Shown one piece after another: positions 29,102 to 36,258 of a stretch of 64,000 bases of DNA; the stretch's first letter is position 1; the number at the start of each line of letters is the position of its first letter. Location of the stretch: NCBI GenBank assembly GCA_019119895.1, contig DWWD01000049.1:22429-86428 (forward strand), written 5' to 3'. The DNA comes from Candidatus Anaerostipes avistercoris (GTDB taxonomy: Bacteria; Bacillota; Clostridia; Lachnospirales; Lachnospiraceae). The notes under the pieces were generated by a model. The model did not search any database and was not told the origin of the DNA. It saw nothing but the letters and a program-made list of their open reading frames with translations. The position numbers and the translations under genes were made by a program.

Positions 29102-29114
29102 ATTTTCACCTGAA

Positions 29115-29369
29115 TTATTCAGCTGTATACGGCATAAGAGCTAAATGTCTTGCTCTCTTGATTGCGCCTGTCACAGCTCTCTGATGTTTTGCACATGTTC
29201 CTGTGATACGTCTAGGAAGAATTTTTCCTCTCTCAGAAACATATTTCTTTAATGTAGCAACATCTTTATAATCGATTACAGCATCAGCTTCTGTGCAGAA
29301 TGTGCATACTTTTCTTCTTCTGCGTCCGCCTCTTCTTCTTGCTGGAGAATCGCCTTTTGTATAAGCCAT
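29115..29369 (-). CDS. rpsR: 30S ribosomal protein S18
   Basis: The 84-residue protein ends with the S18 core: [50 protein letters not shown]. The N-terminus is an arginine-rich extension ([16 protein letters not shown]) with a C-x2-C that resembles half of the zinc-binding (C+) form. It is third in rpsF-ssb-rpsR, with AGGAGG upstream of the ATG. Confidence 0.97.
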   Translation of the reverse strand: MAYTKGDSPARRRGGRRRRKVCTFCTEADAVIDYKDVATLKKYVSERGKILPRRITGTCAKHQRAVTGAIKRARHLALMPYTAE

Positions 29370-29385
29370 GATTTCTACCTCCTAT

Positions 29386-29829
29386 TTAACTGAACGGCAG
29401 CTCTTCTTCCAATCCGTCAGGAATATTCATGAATCCATCGCTGGCTGCCGCACTCGGTTTAGGCTCACTCGGCATCGGCGCTTCTGCTGCCATATTCTGT
29501 GCCGCAGCGGCCCTGCTTTCCGCGAAATCCTGTTCCTCAATCACAACATCCGTTGTATAAACTCTCATTCCTTCTTTATTTGTATAGCTGCCCGTCTGTA
29601 TTCTTCCGGAAACAACAATCTTCGTACCTTTTTTCAGGTATCTTTCCGCGAACTCACCTGCGCGTCCGAATGCCACGCAGTTAATAAAATCCGCGTCCGG
29701 CTCGTTGTCCCTCTTAAATCTACGATTAACTGCTAAAGTATATCTGGCAACTGCCAAAGGTCTGTCTCCCTGTGTATATCTCACATCAGGATCCCTTGTC
29801 AGTCTCCCCATTAATACTACCTTATTCAT
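29386..29829 (-). CDS. ssb: Single-stranded DNA-binding protein
   Basis: The 147-residue SSB has an OB fold in residues 1-105 (MNKVVLMGRLTRDPDVRYTQGDRPLAVARYTLAV, FINCVAFGRAGEFAERYLKKGTKIVVSGRIQTGSY), a short Ala/Pro-rich linker and an acidic tip. The tip reads EEELPFS: the usual DDDxPF is followed by one extra serine, confirmed by the TTC AGT TAA codons. The terminal Phe carboxylate normally contacts partner proteins. It is placed between rpsF and rpsR as in most Firmicutes, so it is the housekeeping copy. Confidence 0.96.
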   Translation of the reverse strand: MNKVVLMGRLTRDPDVRYTQGDRPLAVARYTLAVNRRFKRDNEPDADFINCVAFGRAGEFAERYLKKGTKIVVSGRIQTGSYTNKEGMRVYTTDVVIEEQDFAESRAAAAQNMAAEAPMPSEPKPSAAASDGFMNIPDGLEEELPFS

Positions 29830-29849
29830 ATTCGGATCCCTCCTGTCAA

Positions 29850-30137
29850 TTATGCATCCTGTTTAACGCATAAGAAACGTATTACAGATTCCTCAATACG
29901 AAGTCTTTCTTCCAGCTCTGCAGGAACTGTAGCTTCTCCTTCGAATTGAATGAAATAGTAGTATGCTTCTTTCATCTTCTGAATTTCGTAAGCTAACTGC
30001 TTCTTACCCCATTCGTCGATGTTTGTGATCGTAGCACCTGCTGTAGTAATCATTGCCTGAACTTTTTCAAGCATTGCTGCACGCTCTTCGTCTTCGATCT
30101 TCGCACTTAACACTAATGCTAATTCATATTTCTTCAT
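29850..30137 (-). CDS. rpsF: 30S ribosomal protein S6
   Basis: The 95-residue protein shows the S6 fold signature: MKKYELALVLSAKIEDEERAAMLEKVQAMI, IDEWGKKQLAYEIQKMKEAYYYFIQFE and a final RIEESVIRFLCVK. S6 binds 16S rRNA with S18, encoded two genes downstream. AAAGGAGG lies upstream of the start. Confidence 0.97.
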   Translation of the reverse strand: MKKYELALVLSAKIEDEERAAMLEKVQAMITTAGATITNIDEWGKKQLAYEIQKMKEAYYYFIQFEGEATVPAELEERLRIEESVIRFLCVKQDA

Positions 30138-30216
30138 TACTCTGCACCTCCTTTTGGTCTGATGGCTCTCTTCCTTTTGAAGAGAACAAGGATATTTTCA
30201 TATACCACGAGTTGGT

Positions 30217-30245
30217 ATTGTATCATAATTTGCGGCTATTCGCAA
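30217..30245 (-). promoter_or_regulatory. Predicted promoter of rpsF-ssb-rpsR
   Basis: On the minus strand TTGCGA (30245-30240) and TACAAT (30222-30217) are 17 bases apart. The promoter overlaps the last codons of the DUF951 gene. The leader begins with a small ACCA-ACTCG-TGGT hairpin, which might serve S6:S18 autoregulation (inferred). Confidence 0.55.
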
Positions 30246-30424
30246 GCATTTTTTATGAATCCCCGGAAATTTTTTTCTACTAATTTTCTTGGCACCATAA
30301 CCTGCCGGGAACATCCCATACATCTCAGGCGGAAATCCATTCCCACTCTCAAAATCTCCCACTCATTGTTTCCGCACGGATGAGGTTTCTTCATTTTAAT
30401 GACGTCGCCTACATGAAATTCCAT
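30236..30424 (-). CDS. DUF951 family small protein
   Basis: This 62-residue protein (MEFHVGDVIKMKKPHPCGNNEWEILRVGMDFRLRCMGCSRQVMVPRKLVEK) matches DUF951, a small basic beta-rich protein often found beside rpsF or mscS in Firmicutes. The conserved CG (residues 17-18) and CMGC cysteines may bind metal. AGGTCATG context and a good AAGGAGG ribosome binding site support the start. Function is unknown; an RNA- or ribosome-related role is only inferred from context. Confidence 0.88.
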   Translation of the reverse strand: MEFHVGDVIKMKKPHPCGNNEWEILRVGMDFRLRCMGCSRQVMVPRKLVEKNFRGFIKNACE

Positions 30425-30521
30425 TTCATGACCTCCTTATTTTCTGCCTCCGCAGTTGATCATCCTATCAGTTCGCTCCTATCATAACATATGGAAGATA
30501 AAATAAAAATGGAAGACATAT

Positions 30522-30550
30522 AAAAAGAATCAGGATTACTCCCGATTCTT
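30522..30550 (-). terminator. Terminator downstream of spoVG
   Basis: On the minus strand AAGAATCGGGAG...CCTGATTCTTTTT forms a short stem with a T run, just after the spoVG stop. Confidence 0.65.
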
Positions 30551-30583
30551 GCCGTTCTCTAAAGAAGAAGCCGCCATATTATC

Positions 30584-30871
30584 CTATATCTCAGGCGCTG
30601 TAGCGTCAATATCACCAAGTCTCATGGCTTCATACTGCTCTAAAATTAAAGTCTGTATCATATTCCTCGTATCAGAGTTAATCGGATGCGCAATATCACG
30701 ATATTCTCCATCAGCTGCTTTCCGGCTCGGCATTGCAATAAATAATCCTTTCTCTCCTTCGATTACTTTAATGTCATGAACAACAAATTCGTTATCGATT
30801 GTGATAGATACTACCGCCTTCATCTTACCCTCTTTGGCTACCTTTCGAATACGTACATCTGTAATTTGCAT
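30584..30871 (-). CDS. spoVG: Septation/RNA-binding regulator SpoVG
   Basis: The 95-residue protein [51 protein letters not shown] is unmistakably SpoVG, with the conserved HPI segment (REIAHPI-like [11 protein letters not shown]). SpoVG binds nucleic acids and affects septation, sporulation and virulence genes. It is monocistronic with its own promoter and terminator. Confidence 0.97.
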   Translation of the reverse strand: MQITDVRIRKVAKEGKMKAVVSITIDNEFVVHDIKVIEGEKGLFIAMPSRKAADGEYRDIAHPINSDTRNMIQTLILEQYEAMRLGDIDATAPEI

Positions 30872-30970
30872 GTTGTCTTCCTCCTAGTTTTATAAAATAT
30901 AGCTGAATTTCTCTTTCGGACTATTGATTCCCGACTTCTTCTTTATCTAGTCCGCTTATTGATAATAAAT

Positions 30971-30999
30971 ATTATATCATTTTTATCGTTAAATGTGAA
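30971..30999 (-). promoter_or_regulatory. Predicted sigma-A promoter of spoVG
   Basis: TTCACA (30999-30994) and a perfect TATAAT (30976-30971) on the minus strand are separated by 17 bases. The 326-bp spoVG-murC intergenic region holds this promoter, the murC promoter, and an AT-rich stretch with no other visible gene. Confidence 0.6.
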
Positions 31000-31092
31000 C
31001 AAATTTCTTCCCATTTATTAATAAATATTATTACATTTTACCATATTTTTTAATTCTGCGTTTTTGCACTTTTTTTCATGCGATTCTGCTCC

Positions 31093-31121
31093 TTGCAAGA
31101 AACATGCCAGTGCCTTATAAT
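31093..31121 (+). promoter_or_regulatory. Predicted sigma-A promoter of murC
   Basis: TTGCAA (31093-31098), a 17-base spacer and a perfect TATAAT (31116-31121) precede murC; transcription should start near 31128. Confidence 0.65.
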
Positions 31122-31134
31122 AATGAAAAACAAA

Positions 31135-31162
31135 GTTTTCTGTCCCGAAAACGACAGAAAAC
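31135..31162 (+). promoter_or_regulatory. Perfect 10-bp inverted repeat just downstream of the murC promoter
   Basis: GTTTTCTGTC (31135-31144) and GACAGAAAAC (31153-31162) are exact inverses with an 8-base loop. It begins about seven bases after the predicted start site and lacks a T run, so it is an operator or an mRNA 5' hairpin, not a terminator. Confidence 0.6.
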
Positions 31163-31197
31163 AAACACAAATCATTCATAGAAAGGATTTATAACTC

Positions 31198-32583
31198 ATG
31201 TATCAAATAGATTTTCATCATCCAATTCATATTCATTTTATGGGAATCGGAGGCATCAGCATGAGCGGACTCGCTGAAATCCTCCTCAAAGAAGGTTTTA
31301 CAATTTCCGGTTCTGACATCAAACATTCTCAGATTACAGATCACCTGGAAGAAAAAGGCGCTCATATCTGTTACCAGCAGACGGCGGATAATATTACCTC
31401 CGGCATCGATCTGGTAGTTTATACTGCTGCCATCAATTTTGATACAAATGAAGAATATAAAGAAGCCGTAAAAAAAGGAATTCCCGTAATGAGCAGAGCC
31501 GCGCTTCTCGGTCAGCTGATGCATAACTACAAAAACGCCATCGCTGTATCCGGAACCCACGGCAAGACTACGACCACCTCTATGCTGTCACAGATCCTGC
31601 TGGAAGCAGACACTGATCCAACGATCAGCGTCGGTGGAATTCTGGAATCCATCGGAGGCAATATCAGAGTCGGACATTCCGATACATTTATCACGGAAGC
31701 CTGCGAATACACCAACAGCTTTCTGGAATTCTTTCCGAAAATCAGCATTATTTTAAATATTGAAGAGGATCATATGGATTTCTTCAAAGATATTGATGAT
31801 ATACGCAAATCCTTCCGCGCTTTTGCCCATAAACTTCCGGATTACGGATACCTGGTATTAAATGGTGAGATCGATAATATTCCTTATATCGTGGAAGGTC
31901 TGGAGGCAGACTATGTGACCTTCGGGTGCAACAGCAAAAAATTTAATTTCGCAGCGGAAAATATTACTCACGATTCTCTCGGACATGATTCTTTTGACTA
32001 TTATAAAAACGGTGTCTATCAGGATCGGATTCAGCTGAACGTCACAGGCGACCACAATGTCAACAATGCCCTTGCTGCCATCGCTGTGGCAGACCGTCTG
32101 AATCTTCCGATGGAGGCTGTGAAAAAAGGACTTCTGTCTTTCGTGGGAGCTAAACGGCGCTTTGAATACAAGGGAACCGTCAACAATTTTACGATCATCG
32201 ATGACTACGCGCATCATCCAACAGAAATCCAGGCAACTCTGGAAGCCTGCAAAAATTATCCACATAATGAACTGTGGTGCATCTTCCAGCCTCACACTTA
32301 CACGAGAACCAGGGCATTTCTGGATGATTTTGCCAGGGCGCTGAGCATGAGTGATCACGTCATTATAACAGATATCTATGCTGCCCGCGAAAAAGATACC
32401 GGAATGGTTCACGCAAAGGATATTGCGGACAAGATGTCTGCTTATGATGTGGATGTCCACTATATCAGTGATTTTAAAGATATTGAGAAATTTATTTTAA
32501 AAAATTGCAAAAAAAACGATTTGTTGATAACTATGGGAGCCGGAAATGTCGATTCTATCGGAGATTCTCTTCTGAAAAAATAG
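31198..32583 (+). CDS. murC: UDP-N-acetylmuramate-L-alanine ligase
   Basis: The 461-residue cytoplasmic Mur ligase adds L-Ala to UDP-MurNAc. Motifs include the N-terminal MGIGGISMSGLAEIL, the P-loop GTHGKTTT (119-126), the central-domain [39 protein letters not shown] and FQPHTYTRT. The ribosome binding site AAAGGA precedes the ATG at 31198. The stop codon abuts two tandem DnaA boxes. It is transcribed divergently from spoVG and is followed by replication-initiation genes. Confidence 0.97.
   Translation: MYQIDFHHPIHIHFMGIGGISMSGLAEILLKEGFTISGSDIKHSQITDHLEEKGAHICYQQTADNITSGIDLVVYTAAINFDTNEEYKEAVKKGIPVMSRAALLGQLMHNYKNAIAVSGTHGKTTTTSMLSQILLEADTDPTISVGGILESIGGNIRVGHSDTFITEACEYTNSFLEFFPKISIILNIEEDHMDFFKDIDDIRKSFRAFAHKLPDYGYLVLNGEIDNIPYIVEGLEADYVTFGCNSKKFNFAAENITHDSLGHDSFDYYKNGVYQDRIQLNVTGDHNVNNALAAIAVADRLNLPMEAVKKGLLSFVGAKRRFEYKGTVNNFTIIDDYAHHPTEIQATLEACKNYPHNELWCIFQPHTYTRTRAFLDDFARALSMSDHVIITDIYAAREKDTGMVHAKDIADKMSAYDVDVHYISDFKDIEKFILKNCKKNDLLITMGAGNVDSIGDSLLKK
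32256..32264 (+). promoter_or_regulatory. Perfect DnaA box inside murC
   Basis: TTATCCACA lies 320 bp upstream of the main cluster. A single 9-mer could be chance, but its proximity to the cluster makes it worth marking. Confidence 0.3.
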
Positions 32584-32759
32584 TTATCCACATTATCCAC
32601 AGGTTTATACACATTTTTAAGGTGAAAAATCTGTGGATTTCTTTTTCTCTTTTCCACAATTGTAAATTCTATGTAAATGGCTTATTCTCGTTATTTTGGA
32701 TTTATTATCCACATTATCCACATTATCCACAGGCTTTTCCACAATTTCGATGTGGATTT
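32584..32759 (+). promoter_or_regulatory. Cluster of DnaA boxes between murC and the DnaD-like gene
   Basis: Five perfect TTATCCACA boxes are present. Two lie end to end at 32584-32601 and three end to end at 32705-32731. Near matches occur at 32605 (TTATACACA), 32650 and 32735 (TTTTCCACA) and, inverted, at 32632 and 32751 (TGTGGATTT). The groups flank an AT-rich stretch of about 45 bp, and the cluster ends nine bases before a predicted -35 element. This density is typical of DnaA-controlled promoters or origin-like regions. Confidence 0.85.
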
Positions 32760-32767
32760 TGGTCCTA

Positions 32768-32796
32768 TTTACTTTTTCTTTTATCTGGGGTATAGT
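32768..32796 (+). promoter_or_regulatory. Predicted promoter of the DnaD/DnaI-like operon
   Basis: TTTACT (32768-32773) and TATAGT (32791-32796) are separated by 17 bases. An AAAAGGGG ribosome binding site follows, nine bases before the ATG at 32829. The DnaA-box cluster lies immediately upstream. Confidence 0.6.
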
Positions 32797-32828
32797 CAAA
32801 ATTAGATTAGAGAAAAGGGGAACATGCC

Positions 32829-33890
32829 ATGAATTATATTAAAGTCGTAACTGCATATCCGACTGGCGGAACACTGCTTCCAAATGCTTTTGTTGATCAT
32901 TATATGATAAAAGCCAACGGAGAATACATTAAAGTTTATATTTATCTTCTCCGCATGGTATCTGAAGGAGCCAACTTCAGTATTCCATGCCTTGCGGATG
33001 TGCTGGAACTGACAGAACGGGATGTTGCCCGCGCATTGAGATACTGGGAGAAAGAATCTCTCTTAAAGATCGTGGAGGATCATCATGAGATCAGGTCCAT
33101 CGAACTGCTTCCGGTTCCAGGACAGGCAAATCCTGTCCCAAATACCGCACCGGTTTCACAGACAGCCGTCTCCGCGGAGGCTGCGCCTTCAGGTTCCGAA
33201 GCGATTCCTGCAATGAAAACACTTTCTCCTTCTGAACTTCAGAAAAAAAGTGAAGATGAACGTTTTTCTTATCTTCTCTATGTTTGCGAAATGTTTATCG
33301 GCAAACCGCTGACCTGCAATGACATGAATATTCTTTTATATTTATATGAAGATCTTTCCATGTCCTGCGAGCTGATTGAATATCTGGTGGAACACTGTGT
33401 TTCCAACGGTAAAAAGAGCTTCCGCTATATGCAGACAGTGGCCATCAACTGGTATGAAGAAAATGTTACAACGGTGGAGGAAGCAAAAGCCCACAGCAAA
33501 AACTTTAAGAAAGAATATTATTCTATTATGCGTGCTTTCGGATTGAATCAGAATCCTGCTCCGATCCAGGAACAGTATATGAAGCAGTGGCTCGAGAAAG
33601 ACGGTTTGGATCTGTCTCTTGTCATCGAGGCCTGCAACCGCACGGTCAATGCAATCAATAAACCAAGTTTTCCTTATGCGGATACCATCCTGAAGCAGTG
33701 GAAAGATAATCATATAAGGACTGTAGAACAGGCAAAGAATTTTTATCAGAATCAGAAATCACCAAAGACATTTATGAATGCCAATACTTCCCAGCCGGTA
33801 CATAATTTTAAACAGCGGGATTATGATTTTGACGCTCTGGAAGAACAGCTTCTGAAAAAACAGTTTGCCGATGAGATCAGGGAGAATTAA
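32829..33890 (+). CDS. DnaD-domain replication initiation protein
   Basis: The 353-residue protein has an N-terminal winged-helix region (residues 1-100: IPCLADVLELTERDVARALRYWEKESLLKI), a Pro/Ala-rich linker (about 100-135), and a DnaD C-terminal (DDBH2) domain at about 155-235 with the YEDLSMSCELIEYLVEHCVSNGKKSFRYMQTVAINWYEENV pattern. DnaD/DnaB-type proteins of Firmicutes act between DnaA and helicase loading. It is followed three bases later by a DnaI-like loader and lies behind a cluster of DnaA boxes, which agrees with a role in initiation. Confidence 0.9.
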   Translation: MNYIKVVTAYPTGGTLLPNAFVDHYMIKANGEYIKVYIYLLRMVSEGANFSIPCLADVLELTERDVARALRYWEKESLLKIVEDHHEIRSIELLPVPGQANPVPNTAPVSQTAVSAEAAPSGSEAIPAMKTLSPSELQKKSEDERFSYLLYVCEMFIGKPLTCNDMNILLYLYEDLSMSCELIEYLVEHCVSNGKKSFRYMQTVAINWYEENVTTVEEAKAHSKNFKKEYYSIMRAFGLNQNPAPIQEQYMKQWLEKDGLDLSLVIEACNRTVNAINKPSFPYADTILKQWKDNHIRTVEQAKNFYQNQKSPKTFMNANTSQPVHNFKQRDYDFDALEEQLLKKQFADEIREN

Positions 33891-33893
33891 TCT

Positions 33894-34880
33894 ATGTCTT
33901 TATCAAATTTTGAATATCAGGAAATCATGCAGATGTATGAAGACCGCAGGCTCTCCAATTATCATCTGCACGAACAGCGAAAAAAAGAAATATATCAGAA
34001 GATTCCCCGGATCCGTGATCTGGACCGGCAGATGGCAGCCAATTCTGTGGCACTCGGCAGAAAGCTGATTGCCGGAGACGATCCGGCTCTGCGGGAAACC
34101 TGCCGGCAGCAAAACCGGCAGATTACTCTGGAGAAACAAAAACTGCTGTCAGACCAGGGATACCCGGAAAATTATCTGGATCCGATCTACAACTGCACAC
34201 AGTGCAAAGATACCGGATATATCGGTCAGGAGAGATGCCGGTGTTTTCAGCAGGCGGTTATCAACCTTCTGTACTCAAACTCTAATATGGAAAAACTTCT
34301 GGAACGAGAAAATTTCCACACATTCCGTGAAGATTATTATTCCGATCAGATAACATCTGACGGACTTCCGAGTCCCAGAGCCAATATCCGGAAAATTCTG
34401 CAGCACTGTCATGGTTTTATCAATCGTTTTCCGAATCACGAGAATATCCTTTTCCAGGGATCTACCGGCGTTGGAAAAACTTTCTTAAGCCACTGCATTG
34501 CCAAGGAGATTATGGACCGGGGCTATACCTGCGCATATACGACAGCTTTTCAGCTGTTTGACTATCTGGCAAAGCACACATTCCGGAAAGAACGGGAAGA
34601 AGATACAGAGCGTTCGCTGAATATGATTTTTCAATGCGACCTTCTGATCATTGATGACCTCGGCACAGAAATGGTGAACAAGTTTGTCATTTCCCAGCTC
34701 TTTCAATGTCTGAATGAGCGTCTGATCCAGGAAAAATCGACTATCATTTCAACAAATCTGTCTGTCAGGGAATTCAGGGATACTTATTCTGAACGCATCT
34801 TTTCCAGGGTAATTGAACATTATTCCTGGCACAAAATATACGGAGATGACATTCGTTTTAAGAAATCCAACTTGACTTAG
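33894..34880 (+). CDS. DnaI/DnaC-like helicase loader ATPase
   Basis: The 328-residue AAA+ protein has an N-terminal helical region, a zinc-binding motif with C101, C104, C115 and C117 (NCTQCKDTGYIGQERCRCF), and an ATPase domain with Walker A GSTGVGKT (189-196) and Walker B LLIIDDLGTE. It also has the sensor/arginine region IISTNLSVREFRDTYSERIFSRVIEH. The zinc motif plus AAA+ domain is the layout of Bacillus DnaI, which loads the replicative helicase. It is downstream of the DnaD-like gene, and the cognate DnaB helicase is encoded at 25-26 kb. Confidence 0.92.
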   Translation: MSLSNFEYQEIMQMYEDRRLSNYHLHEQRKKEIYQKIPRIRDLDRQMAANSVALGRKLIAGDDPALRETCRQQNRQITLEKQKLLSDQGYPENYLDPIYNCTQCKDTGYIGQERCRCFQQAVINLLYSNSNMEKLLERENFHTFREDYYSDQITSDGLPSPRANIRKILQHCHGFINRFPNHENILFQGSTGVGKTFLSHCIAKEIMDRGYTCAYTTAFQLFDYLAKHTFRKEREEDTERSLNMIFQCDLLIIDDLGTEMVNKFVISQLFQCLNERLIQEKSTIISTNLSVREFRDTYSERIFSRVIEHYSWHKIYGDDIRFKKSNLT

Positions 34881-34935
34881 ACATGTTTGGATGATATAAA
34901 CAACTTATAGAAATAATATACGAAGGAGATGTATC

Positions 34936-36105
34936 ATGAGACGATCTGACCGCAACTTTACTAAGATTCCTGGCGGTAAATTAGGAATCATTGCCCTTGA
35001 AAGCTGCAAAGCTCTCGGAGATGAAATTGATAAGTATATCATCAAATGGAGAACCGAAACTAATCTGCAGTTTCAGAACTCCATTGCCTGTGACGGATAT
35101 TTGAGAGATACCTATCTCTTGGATGCTTCCTGCCCAAGGTTCGGTTCCGGTGAAGCAAAAGGTGTGATTCAGGAATCTGTACGTGATATGGATCTTTATA
35201 TCCTTGTCGATGTACTGAATTACAGCCTGACTTACTCTTTAAGCGGCATCACAAACCACATGTCACCGGATGATCACTATTCCGATCTGAAGCGAATCAT
35301 CAGTGCTTCTGCGGCAAAGGCAAAGAGCATTAATGTCATTATGCCATTCCTGTATGAGAGCCGTCAGCACAAACGCAGTACAAGAGAGTCTTTAGACTGT
35401 GCTGTCATGCTTCAGGAACTTCAGCATCTTGGCGTTGACAATATTATCACATTTGACGCCCACGATCCTCGTGTACAGAACGCGGTTCCTGTCTGCGGAT
35501 TTGACAATGTACAGCCAACCTATCAATTTGTAAAAGCCCTGGTGGAACAGTGTGACGCCATTGAATTTGACAAAGAGAAGCTGATGGTCATCAGCCCGGA
35601 TGAGGGAGCCATGCAGCGTGCCATCTATATGGCCAATGTCATCGGTGTCGATGTCGGTATGTTCTACAAACGGCGCGATTACTCCAAAGTCATTAACGGA
35701 CGTAATCCGATCGTTGCACATGAATTCCTGGGAGATTCCCTTAACGGAAAAGACGTTCTCATCATTGACGATATGATTTCTTCCGGAGAAAGTATGATCG
35801 ACGTGGCAAAACAGTTAAAGAACAGACATGCCCGCAGAGTATTCTGTATTTCTACTTTTGGATTGTTTACAAATGGTCTGAGTGTCTTCGATCAGGCAGT
35901 AGAAGAAGGAATCATTGAAAAAGTTATTACAACAAATCTTACTTATCAGACTCCGGAACTTCTTGAGAGAGACTGGTATGTATCCGCAGATGTCGGAAAA
36001 TATGTAGCTCTTCTGATCGATACATTAAATCACAATGCTTCTATCAGCGATCTTCTGAACCCGACAGACCGAATCAAAGAATACCTCGCTAAATACGGAA
36101 AGTAA
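34936..36105 (+). CDS. prs: Ribose-phosphate pyrophosphokinase (long clostridial type)
   Basis: The enzyme makes PRPP from ribose-5-phosphate and ATP for nucleotide, His and Trp synthesis. The 389-residue length exceeds the 315 residues of classical Prs but matches the long form in Lachnospiraceae. Conserved parts include LYESRQHKRSTRESLDCAVM, DAHDPRVQNAVP (ATP site), DEGAMQRAIYMANVIGVDVGMFYKRRDY and the PRPP loop VLIIDDMISSGESMIDVA. It has its own AAGGAG ribosome binding site and a strong terminator downstream. Confidence 0.93.
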   Translation: MRRSDRNFTKIPGGKLGIIALESCKALGDEIDKYIIKWRTETNLQFQNSIACDGYLRDTYLLDASCPRFGSGEAKGVIQESVRDMDLYILVDVLNYSLTYSLSGITNHMSPDDHYSDLKRIISASAAKAKSINVIMPFLYESRQHKRSTRESLDCAVMLQELQHLGVDNIITFDAHDPRVQNAVPVCGFDNVQPTYQFVKALVEQCDAIEFDKEKLMVISPDEGAMQRAIYMANVIGVDVGMFYKRRDYSKVINGRNPIVAHEFLGDSLNGKDVLIIDDMISSGESMIDVAKQLKNRHARRVFCISTFGLFTNGLSVFDQAVEEGIIEKVITTNLTYQTPELLERDWYVSADVGKYVALLIDTLNHNASISDLLNPTDRIKEYLAKYGK

Positions 36106-36120
36106 TAATTTATATACAGT

Positions 36121-36171
36121 GAGCCGCCTGCTCATAGATGAATCATTATCTGTGAGCAGCGGCTCTTTTTT
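36121..36171 (+). terminator. Terminator of prs
   Basis: A long hairpin, GAGCCGC...GCTCA...TGAGC-A-GCGGCTC, is followed by six T. Confidence 0.85.
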
Positions 36172-36203
36172 CTTTCGCTGAACTAACAAAAGTAAGAAGA
36201 AGA

Positions 36204-36240
36204 GCGCAGCGTCATCTCTGCTTAAATGATGACGCTGCGC
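36204..36240 (-). terminator. Terminator of the class A PBP gene
   Basis: A perfect 13-bp inverted repeat, GCGCAGCGTCATC / GATGACGCTGCGC, with an 11-base loop lies after the PBP stop. On the minus strand it is followed by TCTTCTTACTTTTGTT, a weak T tract. Confidence 0.65.
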
Positions 36241-36258
36241 CTTTGCTGTTTCTTTTCT

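Noticed and set aside
31858..32460. 200-codon minus-strand frame opposite murC
   Set aside because: Antisense to a conserved enzyme gene; composition is unlike its neighbours and there is no Shine-Dalgarno.
32584..32759. CRISPR-like or satellite array
   Set aside because: The repeats are only 9 bp, the DnaA-box consensus, in tandem or inverted, without spacers of uniform length.
32584..32759. The chromosomal oriC itself
   Set aside because: No dnaA or dnaN nearby and no strand switch here: the 23S gene and most genes on both sides read leftward.
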